Positions 11,591-23,700 of a DNA stretch of 64,000 bases are shown here, in pieces. The notes beneath the pieces were generated by a model. It did no database searches. It saw only the letters and a program-made list of their open reading frames with translations, and had not been told where the DNA came from. Origin of the DNA: Paragordius varius. Taxonomy: Eukaryota; Nematomorpha. A program made the position numbers and the translations under genes. The stretch's first letter is position 1; every line of letters begins with the position of its first letter. The stretch is from NCBI GenBank assembly GCA_964247055.1, contig OZ176056.1, positions 5,766,001-5,830,000 of the forward strand, written 5' to 3'.

Positions 11591-12742
11591 TGGAAATCCT
11601 AATATTATGTTAGGTTGTGGTATTTAACAAAAATTACATGGTTTTAATATATTTTGTGTTAAATGTTACAAAATGATTTTATATATAAATAAGCAAATAC
11701 ATAAATAATTCCTCATATATTACAAAAATTCAATATTGTTTCAGATTTTTTGAAATATTATTGTGAATAACAAAAATCTATATATACCAATTCCTACGAA
11801 ACAGATAACATACACTGTTAAAATTGTCCATACAGTAAATGGATGTTTTAGAATGCAAATCCAATACATGGTTATTTTCGAATATATTATTTTTTAAGAA
11901 ACGATTTTAAATAGCCTTGTCAATTAGTATAGGTATAACTTAAAATCGCTATAGTATACAAATATATGTAAGGTCAGAAAAAACTAATATGCTTTAATTG
12001 TAATTTAAAATGAATTTTAAAATACCAGACTTATTGAACAAATACAACTTTTGAATATTTTTCAAAGTTTGGTCAAAATATACTCGTATTATATATAACA
12101 TTTATAGTTTTATTATATTTATAAAAGAAATTTTATTATTTCTTTATAAAGCGATTCCAAAATCATATAATATAATTGAATTTACTCAACATGATATAGT
12201 AATGCTTTTGCGGATCTAATTTCTAGGACTTATCCATAGTCTTTTTACATTAAAAAGAAATCTAACCATAAGAAATTTTAAAACTTTTACAATATTTTAG
12301 AATGTTACTTTCTGAATCTGTTTTTAATTTTAATAGGGGTTTCAAATCTAACAGTGTGCGTCCAAAATAGGGATTAAAAAATAAATTTTAATGAACCATA
12401 TATCATGTGATTGCCTCAGGATAATCAATAACTAAACGATACATGCGGTTAAAATACTAAAAAATGTTATAGTAATGTTTCTGTTATTAACCAAAATCAA
12501 AAAAACGCATTTTTATGTATTAGGTCAAATAATATAATAATTTAAAATGCGTCATCTAAATTTTATTTGATCAAATATAGCATAAATTCTAGAAAAATAT
12601 TATTTTACACTTTTTCGGTAGATCCCATAAAGATTTACAAGAATATAAGAAAAAAATCGCACTTAAGCGTCAATTTTGAATCATAAAATTTAATAATATG
12701 CGGTAAAAGATTTAAATTTTTATAAAAACGTTCATGTATATA
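11591..12742. other. AT-rich stretch, nothing recognised
   Basis: No coding frame, RNA gene or repeat structure seen. Confidence 0.5.
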
Positions 12743-13828
12743 CAGTAAATGTTAATTTTTAATATCATGAATTTTTTTTTTAATCCATGTGGCATTTTTT
12801 TTATCCTTTTAAAAGTTGTTTTACATGCATATAAAAAATAACACTTACATATATATTTAAATGTACTTACATGTCCCTTTTCGGTACACATATATGAGAG
12901 ATATTTAACATTGCAATATGTTCCTCTTCTCGCTACATTTCTTATTTGAGAAATGGTAACATTGCATATGTGTTTTGCCTACTTTGATAAATATTTAGGT
13001 TTGATATAACATTTTTTATAAAATTAGGTATTAATCAGTATGTTATGTGTTGTGCATACTTTGATTTTTAATTTATAAGTTTATATATATTTTTTTATAT
13101 AAAATATTAAGTTTTTATTATTTTGTCAAAAAGATAACCCAGACTCCAGAGCTCGAAAAAAGTCAGGAAAGATGCCATTTCAATGTGGAAGAATTGATTG
13201 AAAACTTAACTCAAATTCTTGAAAATATTCAGCACATTCATTTTCTTAAGTATTATGAGCACACCAAAAAAATTGTCAAAAATATTTGTTTAAATAAATT
13301 ACCACTTGTAAAATAATTAATTTTAAATGGTATTATTTTACCATTTTTCGTGACATTTCTCAGTTTAACTAATTTTAGGTGATATAGTGTTTTCAAAAAA
13401 AGTCAGCAAAATCAAATCAATATTTAAATTTGTATAATACAAGTTTTATTACGCACATAAGCGATTTATATGTTAATTTCAAATATATTTTTTTATAGTC
13501 TTTTCTGATATATTTTTTAATTAATTATTATAAACTTAATTTTATATAAAAAAAATTATATATAAAACCTAAAAAATTATTTAATGAAGTAGGCACAACA
13601 CATATGCAATGTTACCATTTCTATAATGAGATATGTAGCGAAAAGGGAAACATATTGCAATGTTAATATATATCTCATATATGTGTACCGAAAAGGGACA
13701 TGTAAGTACATTTAAATATATATGTAAGTGTTATTTTTTATATGCTTGTAAAACAACTTTTAAAAGGATAAAAAAATGCCACATGGATTAAAAAAAAAAT
13801 TCTTGATATTAAAAATTAACATTTACTG
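12743..13828 (+). mobile_element. Mariner-like non-autonomous element, copy 1 (1,086 bp)
   Basis: Ends are CAGTAAATGTTAA and TTAACATTTACTG, flanked by TA on both sides (12741-12742 and 13829-13830): CAGT termini and a TA target are the Tc1/mariner pattern. The terminal inverted arms pair over about 280 bp (12743-13020 with 13560-13828). The interior (about 13020-13560) is unique and carries a 63-codon protein-like frame at 13125-13316 rather than a transposase. The reverse complement of the whole element recurs at 15207-16292 with the same length. Confidence 0.9.
13125..13316 (+). pseudogene. Protein-like fragment inside mariner-like element, copy 1
   Basis: The frame reads VKKITQTPELEKSQERCHF, NVEELIENLTQILENIQHI, HFLKYYEHTKKIVKNI and ends at TAA. 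The composition is strongly protein-like (acidic/amphipathic helix) and unlike the surrounding AT-rich DNA. There is no start codon; an AG follows a T-rich tract just upstream, so it resembles the last exon of a host gene caught inside the element. A very weak likeness to ribosomal-protein-L1-type C-terminal helices (a 'VEELIENL' motif) was noted but is not secure. It is not a transposase motif. Confidence 0.45.
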
Positions 13829-15206
13829 TATAAGTTACCCAATATATCGCCTTATAAACAAATCTACAGACTTTGGGTATAAAAATTTCCTAAATCAAAG
13901 TCTACGAAGATCATTTTTTTGGCATTGTTGTATGGAAATGTTTTTATATTATATATATTTGAATGGTTAAAATTATAAGCAATTTCCGCTTGCGTGCAAA
14001 TTAAGAAAAAAAATATTTTTTTATGAAACCTAAATTTTTTAATGTGATATTTTAATAAACATTATATAAGTTAGTATAGGATTGTTTCAATAAAATTAAA
14101 TAATTTACTGAATGTTTACAAATTTTTGTGATTCAAATTTGAGTGCGATTTTTTAGCTTATTTTCTTGCAAATCTTTCTGGACTCGGATAAAGTGTAAAA
14201 ATTCTTATAATATTTCTATGTTTGATTATATATAAAATTTAGTTTACGAATTTTCATTTGTAATTATTTTATTTGACCTGATATGCTATAAAAATGCTTG
14301 GCTTTGGCTAATTACAAAAAAATTAATATAATTTTCTAGTATTTTAACTGCATATATCATTTTAATATTCATTATTATGAAGCTTTAAGCTATCGACTGA
14401 TGCAAATAACTATTGAATTATAATTATTATAAAAAATTTTATTCTTAAAGTTAGGCAGGTATTAGAGCCTTAAGGTCGGAATTTAGATTTATTTTAATGT
14501 TAAAAGTTTTATATAATTCATTACCAATTGAAACTAACTGCTATTAGAGGAATTTTTATGTTTTAAACGTAGCGACCATAAGGTTATATGAAATAAAGAA
14601 GAGTTATCCGATCATTCTATATAAAACCTTTAAAATTGATCCACCTTAGAAGTGAGACAGATATGAAAATAAAATGCAAATAAACTTATTATTATTATAA
14701 TATTTTGCTTTATAAACATTTATCCATAATTGACATTTATTGATTTATTTTGGGCCTTAAACTATAATTTAATGTTGATCTCGTGTGCTTTGACTTTGCC
14801 AGAGGTTTGTCAGTAGCCCATTGGGTCAGCTGTAATCTTAATAACATGTTCATTAATTTATGAGAAGGACACCTCCTATGATACGTTTTGCATTTTTATT
14901 CTATTTTTGTCAAAAATTTTTGGTTACGAATTTACTCTTGCATCAATTAATTTATTACTTTTGTATAACTTTCATTAAAAATCGATTTTATGCTTAATTT
15001 CACTATCTAATTTGTTTTCGTTGCCAGTACAACATTATATCGTAATCTTATTTTGATGACTAATTTTATAAATCGGTATCTTGCTTAACATTTCTCGTTT
15101 TTAGATATATATACTCATAGTATTGCTATCTATATATCATTAATTGATAGCGCCTTATGTCGATTATTTACACATTGAGCTTGTCATATATATATGTATA
15201 TATATA
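13829..15206. other. Spacer between the two inverted mariner-like copies
   Basis: 1,378 bp of AT-rich sequence with no coding frame or RNA gene recognised (short open frames only). If the two flanking elements ever moved together, this would be the cargo of a composite unit. Confidence 0.5.
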
Positions 15207-16292
15207 CAGTAAATGTTAATTTTTAATATCAAGAATTTTTTTTTTAATCCATGTGGCATTTTTTTATCCTTTTAAAAGTTGTTTTACAAGCATATAAAAA
15301 ATAACACTTACATATATATTTAAATGTACTTGCATGTCCCTTTTCGGTACACATATATGAGATATATATTAACATTGCAATATGTTTCCCTTTTCGCTAC
15401 ATATCTCATTATAGAAATGGTAACATTGCATATGTGTTGTGCCTACTTCATTAAATAATTTTTTAGGTTTTATATATAATTTTTTTTATAAAAAATTAAG
15501 TTTATAATAATTAATTAAAAAATATATCAGAAAAGACTATAAAAAAATATATTTGAAATTAACATATAAATCGCTTATGTGCGTAATAAAACTTGTATTA
15601 TACAAATTTAAATATTGATTTGATTTTGCTGACTTTTTTTGAAAACACTATATCACCTAAAATTAGTTAAACTGAGAAATGTCACGAAAAATGGTAAAAT
15701 AATACCATTTAAAATTAATTATTTTACAAGTGGTAATTTATTTAAACAAATATTTTTGACAATTTTTTTGGTGTGCTCATAATACTTAAGAAAATGAATG
15801 TGCTGAATATTTTCAAGAATTTGAGTTAAGTTTTCAATCAATTCTTCCACATTGAAATGGCATCTTTCCTGACTTTTTTCGAGCTCTGGAGTCTGGGTTA
15901 TCTTTTTGACAAAATAATAAAAACTTAATATTTTATATAAAAAAATATATATAAACTTATAAATTAAAAATCAAAGTATGCACAACACATAACATACTGA
16001 TTAATACCTAATTTTATAAAAAATGTTATATCAAACCTAAATATTTATCAAAGTAGGCAAAACACATATGCAATGTTACCATTTCTCAAATAAGAAATGT
16101 AGCGAGAAGAGGAACATATTGCAATGTTAAATATCTCTCATATATGTGTACCGAAAAGGGACATGTAAGTACATTTAAATATATATGTAAGTGTTATTTT
16201 TTATATGCATGTAAAACAACTTTTAAAAGGATAAAAAAAATGCCACATGGATTAAAAAAAAAATTCATGATATTAAAAATTAACATTTACTG
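15207..16292 (-). mobile_element. Mariner-like non-autonomous element, copy 2 (1,086 bp)
   Basis: The reverse complement of the element at 12743-13828: same length, same CAGTAAATG/CATTTACTG ends, TA on both sides (15205-15206 and 16293-16294). By eye the copies differ at only a few positions, so one was probably derived from the other recently, or they have been homogenised. Together they form a ~1.1-kb-arm inverted repeat. Confidence 0.9.
15719..15910 (-). pseudogene. Protein-like fragment inside mariner-like element, copy 2
   Basis: The same 63-codon frame as at 13125-13316, on the minus strand, with its TAA at 15719-15721. The open frame is preserved in both copies, which is expected simply from their near identity and is not by itself evidence of function. 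Confidence 0.45.
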
Positions 16293-16324
16293 TATTTAGT
16301 ATTATACGTTCCATTGAATATGTT

Positions 16325-16460
16325 TGTTAGAAGCCCTGAAGAATGATTGACGTCCCGCTGCCCTGAGGCGTGTAAAAGCGTAGGAAGGCGGTAAGGGTCG
16401 TCCTGTGCGGACAGTGACGGTAGAGAGCAAGGCTGTCACACCCTTTTCTGGGGATTGAAA
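16325..16460 (-). other. GC-rich islet with protein-like minus-strand frame
   Basis: About 135 bp of distinctly high GC directly beside mariner-like copy 2. The minus strand reads TALLSTVTVRTGRPLPPSY, then AFTRLRAAGRQSFFRASNK. This composition (Arg, Pro, Ala, Gly) is foreign to the rest of the window. It could be a fragment of a dispersed repeat, of a structured RNA, or DNA from another source. Not identified. Confidence 0.4.
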
Positions 16461-16509
16461 ATTCTGCAAGCGATATTGAATCATGGAATATTATTTTGAA
16501 AAATATCAA

Positions 16510-19500
16510 AGTTATACATTATAATTACTTGAACATTGGATTTTTGTGGTTACATTATAAATTAAAATCTATATTTTTATATTCATTATGTTGTGAATTG
16601 GTTATTTTATTTTTTATGTTGGGAAATAGTATATATTAATTTTTTTGTATTAATTTGTGATATGGCTTAGATCCATTTTGTTTGCTTTTTTAATTACTAA
16701 TACAAGCATTAAAGATTTTTATTTTAATTTTAGACTCTTATAATATAATGATTCTTAGATTGGCAGCATTTGTTATTTTACTTAATCTGCAGCTAAATTG
16801 CATAACATCTACTAAGTTTTTAGAATCTTAAACCAAATCTTGTCGATGAGTTTAATTTGTGACTTCTGTTCACTTAGTCTCTGATACAAATCTCCTTTTT
16901 TAACTTTGTTTAAGCTTTACTTACATATTTAGGTTTTTAGCAATAATGTAATAATTAATATTTAAAATTAGCAAAAATATTTACTTGAGATTGGTTCCAG
17001 AATAATTATTATTTTACTATTTTTTTGTATTAAAAGATTGTAGAAAAAATTCCTTTATCTCATGTTATTACTTATATATGGAATTAAAAAAACCATTTTT
17101 TGAAATAAACGTATAATAGCCGCTTAAAATATGACAAATTATGATATAATTCAAATGTTATTACCTTTTATTGACACATACAGTATGGATCACATGGATT
17201 CAAAAATATTCATACATCATTTCAAGAAATTTGAAAACAGAACCACAATTATTGCTAATATATCAGTATATAGCTGTTGTTAGGAACAAGGGTTACCCTA
17301 CATTTTTCATATCTTTAGCATGCAATAAATACTATATCAGTGGTGTATATTTGGATTTAAAGAATGGAATTTATGTTACACATCATATGATCACATCATA
17401 CTCTGCGTAACAATGGTATTTTTTACAAAATCCAAATTAAATGCCACATCAGAGTTAATGTACTTCCATATAATTTGTTTTGAAATAAGTTAATAAAAAC
17501 AATCAATTTATGTGTAAAAGAAAATAAATTTTATTAAAAGACAGGATATTATAATGTTTGTAAAGAAAAGACGACCCCTATCATCTAACATTTTCGGTTA
17601 GGCTTATTTATAATATCTGAGGTTATTTGTAAGAATGAACTACTATAATAGAAATAAGAAATACAAATTTAATAATATTCTGCGCCTTTTAACGAAAACA
17701 AATGCGCTAATTGAAATCATTTTAAAAATAATGAATGGAATAGTTAATCAAGGTTTGGCCCATTCAGATGATCTCCCCAAAAATATATTATACATATCAA
17801 CAAGAAGATAACAAAAAACCGCCTTAATACATCCTATTTTAATAATATCTTGCTACTGTGTCATGGACAGATTTTGCTTAACCTCATGTTAAATTTTTAC
17901 AAAAAGTGAAAGATATCAACATATTTTATTAAGTTATACCCTAATTCTCTAAATTTTACGCAAAAGAAACCTATAGTCAATTACGTGGTCATGACTATGA
18001 ATAACATATTTTTTAAATAAAGCAGCTGGTTACATACAATAATTGGATGATTATGCTTGTTTTTGATGTTTTAGAATGGAAAATATTTATAAACATACTT
18101 GATTTTTGCCTTTAGCGAGCCTATCGTTTCGGGTGTTAATTTCATTACATTATGTGGTTCAATATGGTTTTTATATGGAACATAATTGACTTTGTATAGC
18201 ATACGAGATAAAATATTTATATATATTAAGCGAGTATTAAATGATATCCTCTAATAAAGGATTTTAACATAATTTATATGTGATAAGATGGATTGAATCT
18301 GATTTGATGGCAATTTACATATTAATTCTGGTTCAACCCTATTTTAACATGGCAATTTTTAACCCATATAAGTAGATATCAAATATATAAACGCACATCA
18401 TACTGTGAATCATCGTTCTTTTTTGTTTAGCTTAACGTGATTAGGTGTAGATTGTCATTTACATAAATTATACTGTCTTGTTACGTGATTATATTGTAAG
18501 ATCTCATTCATTCTATTTTGTTTGACTTAATATATATGCCATCATTAATAGTTAGATAAGTCGCTCGAAAATCTATCTTTTATTAAACTTTACAAGATAA
18601 TTAAAACATTTTTTGCAATAAATAAAAAAACAAATATTCTGTATAACCCACCATTATAGTCTATTCTGATCTTTAATCTTGTCTTATACCCTTACACTTC
18701 ATTTTCTTTTTTTAAAGGTAAGCATATTAGAATTCATATCTTATTAAATATTTTTACTTTATAATTTAAATTTTAGTTTATATTTTAATTTTATTACTTT
18801 GACAAAGATTACTTGTAGTAATCGAAATATTATAATAAATTTATATATTTCTTGCTGAATTATTGCATATATAATAATATCAATTTTTTATTTGCGGTTT
18901 GTCAATGGATCTAAATCTCTTTGCATGGGAGATTGCCAAGTTTTAAACGGTCAGCTTTGTTTTTTATGCCTAGTGAGTATAATTGGATTAGCTTTTAGCT
19001 TTAGGCTCAGATGGGAAGGCCCAACTTAAACGATATTCTCGGCATTAAGTGGTTTAAGGGCAAAATGGACCAAAAATTATAGATGTTTGGATTATTTGTA
19101 AAAAAAAGTGCATTCAAAATTTTCTCAACACCCTTTTGCAGTCAATGGGTTTATTGATTTTAAAAATAAAATAGAGAGGATAGACATTGTATTTTTTACT
19201 TGTTTGTTTTATTTGGGGAAAAAAAGTAGCATACGTGTAATGAATTACACACTTATCTGTATATAATGTCACTGCTTAAATATCCATAAAAACTTATAAC
19301 CGAACGAATGAATAAGAAAGTTTTACTAAGCATTTATAAACCGTAATCTACTATAAACCACCAAGATATTTATTATATAATGATTTGTATCTATAACTCG
19401 ATTTACATCGAATAATTCTATCATAAACCCTTTGACAAAAATGTAAATTTATACATAATATGTTGTTGTTAGCAAATAATATTATGTGATTTCGTAATCA

Positions 19501-20138
19501 ATTACAGGTTTTTTTACGACTAGATTAGATAAATGATATAAATTAGATTTTTTCCAATTTAACAATAGCTATACCATAACTTTAAATATTTCTGGAAATG
19601 ATATTTTATTAATTTGATTATAAGTGATATGCAGTCTTGTCTCTATATATAAGGTGGCCAACACGCGGGTCTCATGGGCAAAATATTTACTAAATCTAAT
19701 AAATTGATTTTCTTAAACAAATTTTTTGAATAAATCATACCGTATTTTGGAATAAGCTAGCGAAAATCGTTAAAATAAATAGTAGATTAGTTTTTACAAT
19801 CTTATGTTTGAAATGCAATAAAATATTTTTCATTTCCCATATTAATGCGGTTTAGATTGCAAAATGCGGACCGAGCCATTTGTGTTGAGAACCCTGATTT
19901 TATAGTACAAATTAAATCTAGAAATCCTGTATTAAATTGTAATTGAGACCATAATTATAATACTGATATTGAAGAAAAATATATAATTTGTCATTTTATG
20001 ATATATATTTTTCTCATACTTTTATCCCTTTATATAATAAATAACCCTAATAAATGTCATTAAAATTAATTAGTTTTAAATTTTAACCCCTAAATTTTTA
20101 TTGTTAAATTAAAATTATGTTAAGTTAAAAAAATTTAG
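16510..20138. other. AT-rich stretch, nothing recognised
   Basis: Contains one 79-codon frame (17171-17410, +) of unremarkable composition. The N-terminal exon of CSTF3 should lie upstream of 20524 and may be here, but I could not place it. Confidence 0.5.
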
Positions 20139-20189
20139 ATTGTTAACATCATTATGAAAAATCTACTGGAATTTGTATCGAATATTACG
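20139..20189 (+). CDS. CSTF3: CSTF3 candidate N-terminal exon
   Basis: A short frame [17 protein letters not shown] between AG (20137-20138) and a strong donor GTAAGC (20190). Phase 0 agrees with the next exon, and LLEFVSN could stand where the family has a Trp-x2-Leu-type helix before the PIDK segment. Similarity is slight. Confidence 0.3.
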
Positions 20190-20707
20190 GTAAGCATACT
20201 CAAATATAAAATGGTTTTTAAATTTGTAATTGTAGCGTCCTTGGACACTATTATATTAATAAACCATTTACACATCGAATCACACCTCTAACAATTATGA
20301 TTTTTTAGATAAAATAAATTTTTATATTTTTTAAAATTTTGTTAAAATAAAAATAATAGGAAAATAAACTATGCGATAAAGATACATATTAATGATTGAA
20401 AATACATAATGTGGGTGAATTTGTAAATGGTATATTTCAGAAAATTTAATTTTTTATGTATATTAATAAATTCCTTTTTTAAAACAAATTTAAGAAAAAA
20501 CATCATTTTTTTATTATTCTTAGAGCAAACCAATTGATAAATGTCGGGGTGTGTATGAAATAATAATCGCTTTTCCAAACCATGAAAAGTTTTGGAAATT
20601 GTACATTGGCGCAGAAATGAAAGCCAAAAATTACGAAAATGTTGAAAAGGTCAGCAAAATGGGCCAAAAGTTGATTGAACAAGGGGGATAAATCCTTTTT
20701 TAACAAA

Positions 20708-20750
<43 letters not shown>

Positions 20751-23700
20751 ATTTTTTGGCATTAACAGTTATTTGCACCTTACACATTCTTACCTTCATT
20801 AATATTTATATTGCAATACCTAATTCCCTATTATTTTTTAAACTATATCACTAAAATAATTAAAGTAACACGGTTTAACTATATATATAAATTTAATATA
20901 AAAATTTTTGCCATCCTTTAAAGGAAACATCGGCAGGCAAAATCTTGCTTGACAAAGCTTCTGACTTGCATACAAGGGCAACTAGTACATTTTTTCAATC
21001 TTCACTCTTGTTACACTTCGTTCAAGCCGATTTCGAAGAGGTATCCTTGAAAGAATTATATATTAAATTTTTGGACATTTATTTTAATTATCAGAATAAA
21101 ATTAGATGAGGGGAAATTGGACAAAAGTCGAAATTATATTTGAAAAATTGATTGATCTCAAAACAAAACTCGAACCCGATGATGTGACCTTGGTAAACTT
21201 TGATTAACTATTTTTTAATCATTTTACTGTGTTAACCAAATTTTTACAGCATCCATTTATAATTATCGTTTTTATGGAATTATATCAACTCAAAATATTT
21301 TTATTACATTTTAAGGTTTACATGCAATACATGAGATTTAACCGAAGACACAATGGCATAAAGGGTGCCCGGTTAGTTTTTAAAAAAGCCAGAGAAGATA
21401 CTCGAACTAAATATCACGTATTTACAGAATCGGCTCATATGGAATATTATTGCAATAAAGTATAAAATGGCTTATTAATTTTCATAGAAGATGCTAGTGT
21501 TTCCTTAGTCCCATAAATTTTTATACTATTTTATTGTGCTTAGGACAAAAACATTGCAAAATATTTGAACTGAGTCTTAAACGTTTTGCCACAGAAATCG
21601 ATTATCTCATAGATTACATTGATTTTTCTTTATCATTAAATGGTATATACTTATTATTAACAATATAATGTTTTTACTTTTATATTTATATGGCTTTCAC
21701 TCATAATAATTTTTTTCATAAGCAGATTTTTTAATTCTCTTAAACGATTAGCTAATCTTGCAATATTCCGATTTTTGTGATAACCTTAAATTAGGATATC
21801 TCAAAATTTGTTTTTCCCACAAATTGATTTAAACAAGGGTATTTTCAATCTTATAATATTAATCGTACAAAAGCTTATTTTTTTATAACATCTGTAAAAT
21901 ATCACTGATATATATATATATTTAACTTTGCATATATTATTATATATAATTTGCTTTATTTTAGATGACAATAACCGCGTTTTGTTTGAAAGGCTAATTA
22001 GTTTAACGCATAATCAAATATCTACACAACATGCTGAGTAATTTTTCGTTGATATCTTAATGTTTAAACATAAATTACAAATGACTATTTTTTTTATAAT
22101 TTTTAATCAATATAGAGTATTATGGAATCTGTTTTTACAATTTAAGCAAGTTGGTGACCTACATAATACAGGGTATGAAAATGGAAACGTTTGTAAAAGC
22201 TGTATAATTGATATAAACACTATTCTTTATTAGTTTTTTTTTCGGTTTAACATAAAATCATATCACAAAAAAATTATTTTTAGAATGCCGAAGATCCTGA
22301 AGCCTATATTTGTGGACAAGTGATTGAAAAGTTTAGTGTTCGAGAGTTATTGCCTTGCAGTACGTTGGATTGCAAACTTATGCACTACATTCCTTCCATC
22401 TTGTTATATTCTACGTATACGGCCTCGGCTAATTTGCGAAATATAAATTTTGCAAATTAATTAAATGACACTGGTCACCTGCTATCGGATAATGGTATAT
22501 ACGCCATAATGTTAAATATCACATAATATTTGATATTAAATAATCATTTAGTTAGTGCGTATTTGGATCATTATTTGTAATGGAATATATACCGACGGTT
22601 AATGTTGGACCTCATGATGTGTTTTTTTTTCTTACAAAATAATTCGGTTCTTGTTTTTCTAAAGTAATTTATTACAAACAAAAGGACACCCTGATGGATT
22701 ATAAGAACAGCTAAATATTTTTATTTATTAATGGCAAAATATTTTATGTTTGAATAAAACGATATTAAATTTTTTTTGGATGGTCAGAAGAAGCATATTT
22801 TAATTAATTTTCACTATTTGGAAGCTTTTTTGTTTTTATTTGTTCGTTAATAATTTATATTTGTGTGATTTTACGTAGATTCCAAAATAAATCCCATATC
22901 ATCCATAAACATAATGATGCTTGACACGAGCCAAATGATACCTTTTAAACCGTTCAAGCATACTGGTAAAAATAATTATGGCTTTCAAATATGGCCATAT
23001 AATTAATTTGTTTAACACTATTTAAGTTTTATTCTTGGTGTTTACAACACAAATGTCTTCGCACGCCGCATTGTTAATTCAAAAGAACCGGTTGGCCCTA
23101 TTTGGAAAATATACAAGCATGAAAATTTTATTAGTTTAAGCATGATATTTGTAAAAGAATATGTGAAGACAATTAAACAAATCCAAAATTTCAGGTTAGT
23201 TCGTTGCCAAAATTTGGAAAGACTTACAAAGAAAAGTTATTGAAGTTATCATCAATATTTTTGCAAATTATGGAATTTTAAAGAATAATACATTTTATTT
23301 TAGCTTAACATAAAACAAAAATTTTTAGTGTATGGAGATCGTATGTTACCCATCCCAGGGGGACTTTTTGCTTATCCACCAGCAATAGAAGTTATGTTAA
23401 CAATGTTACCACAATCCAATTCATTCAATGTATTAGGGAACGAATTTGGGGGTATTACAGTAAAAACTGTAGTTATACGAACAAAACGTAAAAAATAAAG
23501 ACATATATTTTTTTGCCAAAGACACCATACTTTTTAAAACTTTAATGTTCCCTGTATAAATTATTTATTTTTAATCGTAAAATATATAATTGATTTCGTT
23601 ACCAATTTACATCTATATCTTTTACTGTATAGTTTGAAACATTGATTCATCTTTGAAAAAAAAAAACAAAATTAAAAAGTTATGTTTCTCTTTTTAAAAA

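Noticed and set aside
18905-18955. MDLNLFAWEIAKF as an N-terminal CSTF3 segment (family has DLDAWSIL)
   Set aside because: The likeness is short, the frame stops at once, and no donor is available in the right place.
20503-20706. Minus-strand 67-codon frame
   Set aside because: The plus strand of this stretch is the CSTF3 [15 protein letters not shown] exon.
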